Assembly (NCBI GenBank): GCA_900756715.1 | Contig: CAAELC010000114.1 | Coordinates: forward strand, 1 to 28,877 | Source: an uncultured Oscillospiraceae bacterium | GTDB taxonomy: Bacteria > Bacillota > Clostridia > Oscillospirales > Oscillospiraceae | Length of the DNA: 28,877 bases | Direction: 5' to 3' | Part shown: positions 21,462 through 28,877 of the stretch, in pieces | Position numbering within the stretch: the first letter of the stretch is position 1 | How the letters are laid out: every line of letters begins with the position of its first letter | Notes under the pieces: generated by a model | The model's database searches: none | What the model was told of the DNA's origin: nothing | What the model saw: the letters and a program-made list of their open reading frames with translations, nothing else | Position numbers and translations under genes: made by a program

Positions 21462-22538
21462 ATGACCCAACGGGAGCGGCAGATACTCAACTGGATCGAA
21501 GAAAACCCCATGATCTCCCAGCAGGAGCTGGCTGAGCGGGCGGGCATTACCCGGTCCAGTGTGGCAGTGCATATTTCCAACCTGATGAAAAAGGGCTGCA
21601 TTGCCGGAAAAGGATATATTGTAACCAGAAGCCCCTATGTTACGGTGGTGGGTGGCATGAATATGGACATCGGCGGCTGGCCCAGCGAGACGCTGGTGGC
21701 GCAGGATTCCAACCCGGGCCGGGTACGGATGAGCCCCGGCGGCGTGGGCCGCAACATTGCCCATAACATGAGTCTGATGGGGCTGGATGTGCGGCTGGTA
21801 ACGGCTTTTGGCGACGATGTGTACGCCCAGAAGCTGGCGGCAGTGTGCGGCGAACTGGGGATAGACATTTCTCAGTCGCCGGTGGTGCCCGGCGGGCATA
21901 CCTCCACCTATCTTTTCATCAACGACCAGCAGGGGGATATGCAGCTGGCGGTGTCGGATATGGACATCTACCGCCACCTGACGCCGCGGGTGCTGGAGGG
22001 GCGTAAGCAGCTGCTGGAGGGCAGTCAGGTCATCGTCATTGATACCAATCTGCCGCAGGAGAGTATTACATGGCTGGCGAAGAATTGCCGGGCGCCCATT
22101 TTTGCCGATCCCGTGTCTACCGTCAAGGCAGAGAAGCTGCGCCCGGTGCTGGGGCGGCTGCACACCCTCAAGCCCAACCGGCTGGAGGCAGAGCTGCTGT
22201 CCGGCATATCCATCACTGATACGGCCAGCCTGCGTTGTGCAGCCCGGGCCCTGCTGGATACCGGATTGCACCGTGTGTTCATTTCGCTGGGGGGCGATGG
22301 GGTATATGCTGCCGACCATAGCGGCGAATGCACCCTTCCGGCGCCCAAGGCGCAAATGGTCAGCACCACCGGCTGCGGCGATTCCTTTATGGCGGCGCTT
22401 GCGTGGGCCTATCTGTGCGGCAGTGATCTGAAGCGGTCCGCCCGGGCCGGTCTGGCAGCTGCGTCCCTGACGATGGAGAGCGCCGAAACCATTAACCCGA
22501 TTATGAGCGAGCAGGAGCTGCTGAAACGGCTTTCGTAA
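21462..22538 (+). CDS. psuK: Pseudouridine kinase with N-terminal helix-turn-helix
   Basis: Phosphorylates pseudouridine to pseudouridine 5'-phosphate for PsuG. The 358 residues begin with a winged helix (about 1-55: RQILNWIEENPMISQQELAERAGITRSSVAVHISNLMKKG), then a PfkB/ribokinase fold: VVGGMNMDIGG, SPGGVGRNIAHN, ADPVSTVKAEKL and the anion-hole TTGCGDSF with catalytic-type Asp307. HTH-PfkB fusions of this type are the usual pseudouridine kinase form, and psuG next door supports the call. The ATG at 21462 has GGAGG 5 nt before it; an upstream in-frame ATG at 21444 has no ribosome site. The HTH may let the kinase regulate its own operon; that is inference. Confidence 0.9.
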   Translation: MTQRERQILNWIEENPMISQQELAERAGITRSSVAVHISNLMKKGCIAGKGYIVTRSPYVTVVGGMNMDIGGWPSETLVAQDSNPGRVRMSPGGVGRNIAHNMSLMGLDVRLVTAFGDDVYAQKLAAVCGELGIDISQSPVVPGGHTSTYLFINDQQGDMQLAVSDMDIYRHLTPRVLEGRKQLLEGSQVIVIDTNLPQESITWLAKNCRAPIFADPVSTVKAEKLRPVLGRLHTLKPNRLEAELLSGISITDTASLRCAARALLDTGLHRVFISLGGDGVYAADHSGECTLPAPKAQMVSTTGCGDSFMAALAWAYLCGSDLKRSARAGLAAASLTMESAETINPIMSEQELLKRLS

Positions 22539-22597
22539 CCGGATCCCCATACGGATTGTATATCATCTATATTTATAAAAAACAGGAGGAAATCATT

Positions 22598-23527
22598 ATG
22601 CTGAATCGTTATCTGGATATTGCCCCCGAGGTAAAGAAGGCGCTGGACGAGGGTAAGCCCGTTGTGGCGCTGGAAAGCACCATCATCTCCCACGGTATGC
22701 CCTATCCCCAGAACGCCGAAACCGCCCTGCAGGTGGAGAAGATCATCCGTGACTGCGGCGCTGTTCCTGCCACCATTGCCATCATCGGCGGCCGCCTGAA
22801 GGCCGGCCTGTCTGCCGAGGAAATTGATTATCTGGGCAAGGCCGGTCATGCCGTTGCCAAGGCCAGCCGCCGGGACCTGCCGGTGCTGGTGGCCAAGGGA
22901 ATGGATGGCGCCTGCACCGTTACCACCACCATGATGATTGCTGCCATGGCCGGCATCAAGGTCTTTGCCACCGGCGGCATCGGCGGCGTGCATCGGGGCG
23001 CGGAGACCACCATGGACATTTCCGCCGACCTGGAGGAGCTGGCCAAGACCCCTGTGCTGGTGGTGTGCGCCGGCGCAAAGGCCATTCTGGATCTGGGCCT
23101 GACATTGGAGTATCTGGAGACCAAGGGCGTCACCGTCATTGGCTACGGCACCAAGGAGCTGCCTGCCTTCTATACCCGCAAGTCCGGCTTCGGCGTGGAT
23201 TACGAGCTGGATACCCCCGATGAGGTTGCCGCAGCCTTCCATGTCAAGCAGGTGCTGGGCCAGGAGGGCGGCATGCTGGTGACCAATCCCATCCCCGAGC
23301 AGTACTCCATGGACCCTGAGGTCATTGGCAAGGCCATTGATGAGGCCGTGGCCGAGTGCAAGGCCAAAGGTATTCACGGCAAGGAGACCACGCCCTTCCT
23401 GCTGGCCAAGGTGAAGGATCTCACCGGCGGCGACAGCTTGAACAGCAATATCCAGCTGGTGTTCAACAATGCCCGGGTGGCTTCCGCCATTGCCTGCTCC
23501 CTCAGCCGGCTGGAGAAGGAGAACTGA
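22598..23527 (+). CDS. psuG: Pseudouridine-5'-phosphate glycosidase
   Basis: Splits pseudouridine 5'-phosphate into uracil and ribose 5-phosphate, breaking the C-C glycosidic bond. The 309 residues show Glu26 in ALESTIISHGMPYP, Asp140 in TTMDISADL and Lys161 in VCAGAKAILD, matching the catalytic Glu, Asp and Lys of the E. coli enzyme. FATGGIGGVHRG and TNPIPEQYSM are further family signatures. The ATG at 22598 follows AGGAGGA; frame-open sequence upstream is AT-rich leader. It follows psuK by 59 nt and its stop overlaps the DUF1294 start. No PsuT-type pseudouridine transporter is seen, so the substrate may come from internal RNA turnover or an unlinked transporter. Confidence 0.95.
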   Translation: MLNRYLDIAPEVKKALDEGKPVVALESTIISHGMPYPQNAETALQVEKIIRDCGAVPATIAIIGGRLKAGLSAEEIDYLGKAGHAVAKASRRDLPVLVAKGMDGACTVTTTMMIAAMAGIKVFATGGIGGVHRGAETTMDISADLEELAKTPVLVVCAGAKAILDLGLTLEYLETKGVTVIGYGTKELPAFYTRKSGFGVDYELDTPDEVAAAFHVKQVLGQEGGMLVTNPIPEQYSMDPEVIGKAIDEAVAECKAKGIHGKETTPFLLAKVKDLTGGDSLNSNIQLVFNNARVASAIACSLSRLEKEN

Positions 23528-23814
23528 TGCTCCGCACTCCGTGGGGCTGGCTGGCACTGTATCTGGCGGCAGTGAATGCTGTAACCTTTCTGGTCTACGG
23601 CGCTGATAAGCGCAGGGCAAAGAAAGGCCAGTGGCGTGTCCCGGAAAAGACACTGTTTCTTCTGCCGCTGCTGGGCGGCAGTGTGGGCGGCATTCTGGGC
23701 ATGCGTGTGTTTCACCACAAAACCCGGCACTGGTATTTTCAAGTCGGGCTGCCGCTGATTCTGGCTGCGCAGTTGGCAGCGGCGTTTTTCCTGCCGCAGT
23801 GGCTGGGGAAATGA
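23527..23814 (+). CDS. DUF1294 small membrane protein
   Basis: A 95-residue membrane protein of unknown function. A first helix (WLALYLAAVNAVTFLVYG) precedes the family core YGADKRRAKKGQWRVPEKTLFLLPLLGGSVGG, the second helix, then HHKTRHWYFQ and a last helix. The conserved DKxxAxxxxxRxPE and HKTRH basic patches identify DUF1294. The ATG shares one base with the psuG stop (TGATG), implying coupled translation. In other bacteria this domain is not known to be tied to pseudouridine, so its place here may be incidental. Confidence 0.88.
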   Translation: MLRTPWGWLALYLAAVNAVTFLVYGADKRRAKKGQWRVPEKTLFLLPLLGGSVGGILGMRVFHHKTRHWYFQVGLPLILAAQLAAAFFLPQWLGK

Positions 23815-23855
23815 TCGCGTATTGTATAATGCGCGGCAACCAATACGAATTGTAA

Positions 23856-23888
23856 AGCAGGAGCAAGGCGATTTGCCTTGCTCCTGCT
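23856..23888. terminator. Terminator between psuG-DUF1294 and asd (convergent)
   Basis: A 14-bp perfect stem AGCAGGAGCAAGGC with a 5-nt loop. A short GTTTTGG tail follows on the plus strand and TTTAC on the minus strand, so it may serve both directions. Confidence 0.82.
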
Positions 23889-23903
23889 GTTTTGGTGTGG
23901 GAT

Positions 23904-24908
23904 TTACTTTTCAATCAGCAGTTCCGCAATCTGCACGGCATTGGTGGCCGCGCCCTTGCGCACCTGATCGCCGCAGCACCAGATATTCAGCCCATTATCC
24001 GAGGTCAGATCATCCCGGATGCGGCCGACGAACACGATGTCCTGATCGCTGGTGTCCAGCGGCATGGGATACTGCCGGTTTTTCAAGTCGTCCACCAGAC
24101 GGCAGCCGGGTGCGTTTGCAATCAGCTCCCGTGCCCGCTCCACGGAAATTTTCTCTTTGGTCCGCACAACAATAGACACGCTGTGGCTGCGTACCACCGG
24201 CACCCGCACGCAGGTGCAGCTGACCTTCAGCTCCGGCAGGTGCATGATTTTCCGGCCCTCATTCTGCATCTTCATTTCCTCAGAGGTGTAGCCCTCGAAG
24301 GCCTCGCCGCCAATCTGGGGAATAACATTGTAGGCAATCTGATACTGGAACACCTTCGGCTCATAGGTCTTCCCCTCACGCAGAGCCTCCACCTCAGCCA
24401 TCAGTTCCTTGGGGCCGCCTGCGCCTGCGCCGGAGGTAGCCTGATAGGAGGAGGCAATGATACTCTCAATAGGGCTGTCCTGATTCAATGCATTGATGGC
24501 AACCAGCGACACAATGGTGGTGCAGTTGGGGTTTGCAATAATGCCCTTGTGCTTTTTGGCATCTTCGGGATTGATTTCCGGCACGATCAGCGGCACATCC
24601 GGGTCAAGACGGAAGGCGCTGGAGTTATCTACAAATACAGCCCCAGCCTTGACAATGGCCGGCGCAAACCGCTTGGCAATATCGTTTTCTGCCGCGCCCA
24701 GCACAATATTCATGCCCCGGAAGGCATCGTCACAGGCCAGCTCCACCGCCAGCTCCTTGCCCTGCCACTGAATCTTCTGCCCCACGGACCGTTCTGAGGC
24801 CAGCAGATGCAGTTCCTCCACCGGGAAGCTGCGCTCAGCCAGAATCTTCATCATTTCCCGGCCCACGGCGCCCGTTGCGCCCAAAATTGCTACTTTATAT
24901 TTTTTCAT
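23904..24908 (-). CDS. asd: Aspartate-semialdehyde dehydrogenase
   Basis: Reduces aspartyl phosphate to aspartate semialdehyde, the branch point to lysine (and diaminopimelate) and homoserine. The 334 residues have the NADP motif GATGAVG at 10-16, SSAFR at 96-100, nucleophile Cys129 in NPNCTT and base His242 in VVRSHS. The start follows GGAGG. It lies 44 nt after lysC in the same direction, as a lysC-asd operon, and ends before a terminator shared with the convergent psuG operon. Confidence 0.96.
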   Translation of the reverse strand: MKKYKVAILGATGAVGREMMKILAERSFPVEELHLLASERSVGQKIQWQGKELAVELACDDAFRGMNIVLGAAENDIAKRFAPAIVKAGAVFVDNSSAFRLDPDVPLIVPEINPEDAKKHKGIIANPNCTTIVSLVAINALNQDSPIESIIASSYQATSGAGAGGPKELMAEVEALREGKTYEPKVFQYQIAYNVIPQIGGEAFEGYTSEEMKMQNEGRKIMHLPELKVSCTCVRVPVVRSHSVSIVVRTKEKISVERARELIANAPGCRLVDDLKNRQYPMPLDTSDQDIVFVGRIRDDLTSDNGLNIWCCGDQVRKGAATNAVQIAELLIEK

Positions 24909-24952
24909 CTTGATTTCCTCCTTCAGCTCACCTATTATAATGGAATACGGTT

Positions 24953-26272
24953 TTATTTTACAAAGCTGTCATACAGCACCCGGATAGCTTCGGCAAAGTC
25001 CTTGTTGTCCACACCTACGATGATGTTCAGTTCGTCCGGCCCCTGGGTAATCATGCGGATGTTGATTCCCTTTTCACCCAGCGCTGCAAACAGCTTGCCG
25101 GAGCTGCCGGGCTTAAAGGCCATCTTCCGGCCTACGGCGGCGACGATGGCAATATCTTCGGTGACATGGATATTATCCGGCCGGATGACCTTCTGAATAT
25201 CTCCCAGCAGGGGATACTGGCAGGGGCGCAGCTTGTCAGCAGATACCACCAGCGAAACGCTGTCGATACCGGAGGGCAGGTACTCCACCACGATGCCGTA
25301 CTTTTCCAGCAGCTCCAGAATCTGCCGCAGGGTGCCCACTTCGCCGCTCATGCCGGTCTTTGTGATAGTGATGATAGAAAAGTTCTTGCGCCCGGCAATA
25401 CCGGTGATGAACCGCTCGGCTCCGGCGTCCTCCACCTCGTCAAAGGTCTCGCGGATCATGGTGCCAGGGTGGTCGGGCTGGTTGGTGTTGCGGATATTCA
25501 GGGGGATATTCTTCTCCCGCACGGGGAAGATGGTGCCCTCGTGCAGCACCTGCGCGCCGATGTAGCTCAGCTCCCGCAGTTCTGAATAGGTGATGCGCTG
25601 GATGGGCTCCGGATTTGGCACAATGCGTGGGTCGGCCATCAGAAAGCCGGATACATCCGTCCAGTTTTCATACACATCGGCATCCAGCGCTGCCGCCGCC
25701 AGAGCGCCGGTGATGTCGCTGCCGCCCCGGGTAAAGGTCTTGATAGAGCCGTCCGGCATGGTGCCGTAAAAGCCCGGAATCACTACCCGGCGGCTGCCGA
25801 CCGTGTGACGCAGCGCCTCATAGGTAGCCTCCTGATCCACCGTGCCGTCCAGCTTGAATTTCAGCCACAGTTCGCTGTCCAGAAAGTCATAGCCCAGACA
25901 ATCTGCCATCAACCGGGCGGCGAAATACTCGCCCCGGCTCACCAGCTCATCCTGACTGATGCCCTTGTCCATTTTCCGGCGCAGCGCCTCAAATTCCGAC
26001 TCCAGATCGGTTTTCAGTTCCAGCTCGTCCCGGATGTCCAGATACCGCCCACGAATCATGTCGAACACGTTGTCGCAGGATACGCCGTATTTCAGATGCG
26101 CATAGCACAGATACAGCAGATCCGTCAGCTTGTGGTCGCCGCTGAAGCGCTTTCCCGCCGCAGAAACCACTACCACCCGGCGGCTGGGATCCGCCTCCAC
26201 GATGGACTTTACCTTTGCAAATTGATGGGCATCTGCCATGGAGGAGCCGCCAAATTTCAACACTTTTAACAT
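24953..26272 (-). CDS. lysC: Aspartate kinase with two C-terminal ACT domains
   Basis: Phosphorylates aspartate, the first committed step to lysine, threonine and methionine. The 439 residues begin with LKFGGSSM (Lys6 in the KFGGSS phosphate-binding motif). Next come ELVSRGEYFAARL near 110-122 and TRGGSDITGA near 185, all kinase-core signatures. Two ACT domains follow from about residue 300: FSIITITKTGMSGEVGTLRQILELLEKYGI and IAIVAAVGRKMAFKPGSSGKLFAALGEKGI. These usually carry lysine or threonine feedback, so pathway entry is probably controlled here even though hom lacks an ACT domain. The ATG follows GAGGA. The leader is too short for a lysine riboswitch. Confidence 0.95.
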   Translation of the reverse strand: MLKVLKFGGSSMADAHQFAKVKSIVEADPSRRVVVVSAAGKRFSGDHKLTDLLYLCYAHLKYGVSCDNVFDMIRGRYLDIRDELELKTDLESEFEALRRKMDKGISQDELVSRGEYFAARLMADCLGYDFLDSELWLKFKLDGTVDQEATYEALRHTVGSRRVVIPGFYGTMPDGSIKTFTRGGSDITGALAAAALDADVYENWTDVSGFLMADPRIVPNPEPIQRITYSELRELSYIGAQVLHEGTIFPVREKNIPLNIRNTNQPDHPGTMIRETFDEVEDAGAERFITGIAGRKNFSIITITKTGMSGEVGTLRQILELLEKYGIVVEYLPSGIDSVSLVVSADKLRPCQYPLLGDIQKVIRPDNIHVTEDIAIVAAVGRKMAFKPGSSGKLFAALGEKGINIRMITQGPDELNIIVGVDNKDFAEAIRVLYDSFVK

Positions 26273-26429
26273 ATCTGGTCCTCAAACTTTCTGAAGGTTC
26301 ATACAAGTCTATCAATCAACAGGACAAAAATTCTGTAAATGTCCACGGATTAAAAACACTTGATTTTTGATTGAGGACAGTGTATCATATCCTTATGCAA
26401 AATGCAAGAAAAAGATTGGAGCAAGTTGT
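26273..26429. promoter_or_regulatory. Divergent lysC/thrC control region
   Basis: 157 bp between back-to-back operons. The plus strand has a TTGATT-17-TATCAT promoter for thrC at 26360-26388. The minus strand has only weak candidates for lysC, such as TTGTCC followed 17-18 nt later by GTATGA/TATGAA. An inverted repeat GGACA (26322-26326) / TGTCC (26340-26344) lies between them. No L-box or T-box pattern was recognised. Confidence 0.5.
26360..26388 (+). promoter_or_regulatory. Promoter of thrC-thrB
   Basis: TTGATT-17-TATCAT, with a leader of about 35 nt before the thrC ATG. Confidence 0.6.
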
Positions 26430-27896
26430 ATGAAATATCAAAGTACCCGCAACCGACGGCTGCAAGCCACCTCCACCGAGGCTGTGCTCAAGGGTATTGC
26501 CCCCGATGGAGGCCTGTACCTGCCCACTCAGATTCCATATATTGATTGGAAGGCACTGCTGCAGGAGGACACCCTCACCATGTCCTCTCGGATTCTGGCG
26601 GCGCTGCTGCCGGAGTTCCCGGACATGGATTCTATCGTCCGCCGGGGCTATGCCGGCAAATTCGAAACGGAGGACCTGACACCGCTGGTCAGGGTGGGGG
26701 ATCGCTATGTGCTGGAGCTGTTCCGCGGCCCCACCAGTGCCTTTAAGGATGTGGCACTGAGCCTGCTGCCTCTGCTGATCAGTGAAGCCCGCAAGGTAGA
26801 GGGCATCCGTGATGAGATATTGATCCTCACCGCCACCTCCGGCGACACCGGCAAGGCTGCGCTGGAGGGGTTCCATGATGTGCCTGGCACCCGTATTATG
26901 GTGTTTTACCCCGCCGGCGGCGTTTCTGCCGTGCAGCAGGCACAGATGACGACGCAGGAGGGGCGGAATGTAAAGGTCTGCGCCGTCCGCGGCAACTTTG
27001 ATGATGCCCAGACCGGCGTGAAGCGGGTGTTTGCAGCATGTTCCGATGGGGACATCCCCGGCATGCGCCTTTCCTCTGCCAACTCCATCAACATTGGCCG
27101 TCTGGCCCCGCAGATTGTGTACTATTTCAAAGCCTACGCCGATCTGGTGCGCTGCGGGCGCATCAAGGTGGGCGACCCTGTTCATTTCTGCGTGCCGACG
27201 GGCAATTTCGGTGACATTCTGGCAGGCTACTTTGCCAAGCGCATGGGCTTGCCTGTGGGCCAGCTGATTTGCGCCTCCAACTCCAACGATGTGCTGACGG
27301 AGTTCCTCTCCACCGGCGTGTACGACCGGCGGCGCACCTTCTATAAGACCACTTCCCCCTCCATGGATATTCTGGTGTCCAGCAATCTGGAACGGCTGCT
27401 GGCCATGCTTTCGGATAACGACGCATATGTGGCCCGCCTGATGCAGGAACTGAATGAAAAGGGCCGTTACCGCGTGAACGATGAGCTGTTTGCCAAGCTG
27501 AAGGCGGAGTTTTCCTGCGGCTGCTGTGACGATACCGGCGCCGCCGCAACCATTGCCCGCCTGTGGCAGGAGCAGCACTACCTCTGCGATCCCCACACGG
27601 CAGTTGCCTGGGCTGTGTCTGAGGCGTTCTCTGCCGCCCACCGGGACGGTGTCCCCGTGGTGGTGCTGAGCACGGCCAACCCCTATAAATTCCCTGCTGC
27701 GGTGCTGTCCGCGCTGGGTCAGAACAGCTGCGATGATGAGTTTGCCATGATGGACAAGCTTCAGTCCGTCACCGGTGTGCCCATCCCCCGGAATTTGTCC
27801 TCGCTGCGGGATAAGCCTGTGCGCCACACGGATGTAATCGAGCGGGAGGATATGCTCTCCTATGTGCTCAGCAAGGCAGGTGAAGCCCAATGGTAA
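26430..27896 (+). CDS. thrC: Threonine synthase
   Basis: PLP enzyme converting O-phosphohomoserine to threonine. The 488 residues are the long form, with an N-terminal family domain (KYQSTRNRRLQATSTEAVLKGIAPDGGLYLP) before the fold-type II core. PLP lysine is Lys106 in GPTSAFKDVAL, followed by LTATSGDTGKAAL and, later, VPTGNFGDILAGYFAKRMGLP. The ATG at 26430 has GGAG 8 nt upstream; the open frame further upstream crosses the promoter and is rejected. It overlaps thrB by 7 nt, so the two last steps from homoserine to threonine are translated together. The gene order thrC then thrB is the reverse of the reaction order. Confidence 0.96.
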   Translation: MKYQSTRNRRLQATSTEAVLKGIAPDGGLYLPTQIPYIDWKALLQEDTLTMSSRILAALLPEFPDMDSIVRRGYAGKFETEDLTPLVRVGDRYVLELFRGPTSAFKDVALSLLPLLISEARKVEGIRDEILILTATSGDTGKAALEGFHDVPGTRIMVFYPAGGVSAVQQAQMTTQEGRNVKVCAVRGNFDDAQTGVKRVFAACSDGDIPGMRLSSANSINIGRLAPQIVYYFKAYADLVRCGRIKVGDPVHFCVPTGNFGDILAGYFAKRMGLPVGQLICASNSNDVLTEFLSTGVYDRRRTFYKTTSPSMDILVSSNLERLLAMLSDNDAYVARLMQELNEKGRYRVNDELFAKLKAEFSCGCCDDTGAAATIARLWQEQHYLCDPHTAVAWAVSEAFSAAHRDGVPVVVLSTANPYKFPAAVLSALGQNSCDDEFAMMDKLQSVTGVPIPRNLSSLRDKPVRHTDVIEREDMLSYVLSKAGEAQW

Positions 27897-28771
27897 CCGT
27901 TCGCGTTCCCGCCACCACCGCAAACCTCGGCCCCGGGTTTGATACCTTTGGCTGCGCACTGGCGCTGTACGATACGCTGACCTTTCAGGAGCAGCCCGAG
28001 GGGCTGACCTTCACCGGTGTGGAGCCGGCCTATCAGAACCCGGAAAATCTGGCTGTGGTGTCCTATCAGGCGGTGATGCATCATCTCGGCCTGCCGATGC
28101 CCGGTCTGCATCTGTCCATCAAAACGGGAATCCCCATCTGCCGGGGGCTTGGTTCCTCTGCCGCGCTGATTGTGGCAGGCGCTGCCGCAGCCAATGCCGC
28201 CCACGGCTCGCCCCTCAGCCGGGAGGAACTGCTGGGCATCTGCAACGACATCGAGGGCCATCCGGATAATCTGGCCCCGGCCATCTTCGGCGGACTGGTG
28301 GTGTCCTTTGTGGAGCAGGGCCGCCCGGTGATTGCCCGGTACAGCCTGCATCCGTCCATTCGCTTCACGGCGCTGATTCCGGATTACCAGCTTTCCACCC
28401 ATAAGGCGCGGGAGGCTCTGCCCAAGCAGGTGCCCTTTGCCGATGCCGTGTTCAATGTCTCCCACGCTGCTGTGCTGCTCAAGGCACTGGAGGAAGGAGA
28501 CGCCCGGCGCATTTCGCTGACGCTCCATGACCGGCTGCACCAGCCTTACCGCCGGGTGCTGATTCCCGGCTTTGACGAGGCGGAGGAGTTGTCCCGCCGC
28601 TGCGGCTGTGTGGCCTTCTGCATCTCCGGCGCAGGGCCGACGCTGCTGTGCCTGTCCACCGATCCTGCGGCGGAGGAGGCTCTGTCCCGGGGCGTTTCTG
28701 CGCTGCCCGGACACTGGGAATGCCTGCATATGGCGGTGGATCACGAGGGAATGGTCGTCACGCAGGAGTAA
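27890..28771 (+). CDS. thrB: Homoserine kinase (GHMP family)
   Basis: Phosphorylates homoserine to O-phosphohomoserine for ThrC. The 293 residues show the GHMP fold: VRVPATTANLGPGFD at 4-18, the ATP loop PICRGLGSSAA at 82-92, DIEGHPDN for the catalytic region and CISGAGPTLLC near the C-terminus. The ATG lies within the last codons of thrC (ATGGTAA), so translation is coupled. The gene ends 106 bp before the window edge, and no terminator is visible after it. Confidence 0.96.
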   Translation: MVTVRVPATTANLGPGFDTFGCALALYDTLTFQEQPEGLTFTGVEPAYQNPENLAVVSYQAVMHHLGLPMPGLHLSIKTGIPICRGLGSSAALIVAGAAAANAAHGSPLSREELLGICNDIEGHPDNLAPAIFGGLVVSFVEQGRPVIARYSLHPSIRFTALIPDYQLSTHKAREALPKQVPFADAVFNVSHAAVLLKALEEGDARRISLTLHDRLHQPYRRVLIPGFDEAEELSRRCGCVAFCISGAGPTLLCLSTDPAAEEALSRGVSALPGHWECLHMAVDHEGMVVTQE

Positions 28772-28877
28772 ACGCAGGTGTGCTGCATAATTTGGCGCAC
28801 GGTATGCACTCTTTGAAGGGCGAGAGCAGAATCACCCTTGTAAACGCGGCAGAACCTTTTGATGAAATCAGACCGCC
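28772..28877. other. Right-edge sequence after thrB, unassigned
   Basis: 106 bp with no gene that can be supported. Two small inverted repeats are present: TGCATA / TATGCA with a 13-nt loop (28784-28808) and AAGGG / CCCTT around 28817-28840. Short open frames run into the edge on the minus strand, but no family is recognised. Confidence 0.4.

Noticed and set aside
22409..23914. A 501-codon open frame antisense to psuG and DUF1294
   Set aside because: Composition is typical of a shadow frame and no family is visible; both sense genes are well supported.
26273..26429. Lysine riboswitch ahead of lysC
   Set aside because: The divergent thrC promoter leaves under 100 bp, too short for an L-box, and no matching core was seen.
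26385..27959. A 524-codon open frame antisense to thrC
   Set aside because: It mirrors the coding bias of thrC, has no recognisable domain, and overlaps the thrC promoter and start.
1478..28796. A 14-base match (TGCATAATTTGGCG) between the xpt upstream region and the right edge
   Set aside because: About one such match is expected by chance in a window of this size, and the surrounding bases differ.

Overview
The window is a bacterial chromosome segment of housekeeping and metabolic genes. It is moderately GC-rich by eye, with AT-rich intergenic regions, strong AGGAGG-type Shine-Dalgarno sites and TTGACA/TATAAT promoters. The gene set includes NiaR, a YheO/DauR-like PAS regulator, a TAXI-TRAP transporter, a short ferredoxin:thioredoxin-reductase-like protein, an HTH-fused pseudouridine kinase and a PfoR-type orphan PTS IIC protein. 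Together these point to an anaerobic Clostridia member, probably Oscillospiraceae/Ruminococcaceae. That placement is inference, since there is no rRNA to check. I see no tRNA, rRNA, CRISPR array, insertion sequence or prophage.

Layout. 1-1275 (-): xpt and the start of guaA, overlapping by 4 nt. 1276-1765: the only gene-free stretch over 300 bp, AT-rich and carrying a cluster of TGCA inverted repeats. 1766-4882 (+): TAXI lipoprotein and fused TRAP permease. 5022-7206 (+): glyA and a panE-family reductase. 7341-8473: a 4Fe-4S protein (-) divergent from a 65-residue FTR-like protein (+). 8616-9323 (+): a B3/4-domain protein, convergent with argG-argF (-, 11670 to 9396). 11920-13629 (-): niaR followed by a PfoR-like membrane protein, with a consensus promoter and a 40-bp palindrome between them. 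13704-16125 (-): VTT membrane protein, hom and trxA. 16268-19707 (-): an operon of E2-like acyltransferase, acyl-CoA synthetase and YheO-like regulator. 19912-21306 (-): asnS. 21462-23814 (+): psuK, psuG and a DUF1294 membrane protein. 23904-26272 (-): lysC-asd. 26430-28771 (+): thrC-thrB.

How the genes work together. lysC, asd, hom, thrB and thrC encode every step from aspartate to threonine, although hom lies about 8 kb from the rest. argF and argG are consecutive arginine-biosynthesis steps. psuK and psuG convert pseudouridine to uracil and ribose 5-phosphate. xpt and guaA both feed the guanine nucleotide pool.

Most worth following up: (1) the niaR / PfoR-like unit, where promoter-operator architecture suggests an uncharacterised niacin-related transporter; (2) the E2-like / acyl-CoA synthetase / YheO-like operon, whose acyltransferase has Glu at the usual catalytic His position and whose synthetase carries a charged C-terminal tail; (3) 17-bp GTATA...TATAC palindromes shared by the FTR-like gene, the B3/4 gene and, in part, argG.
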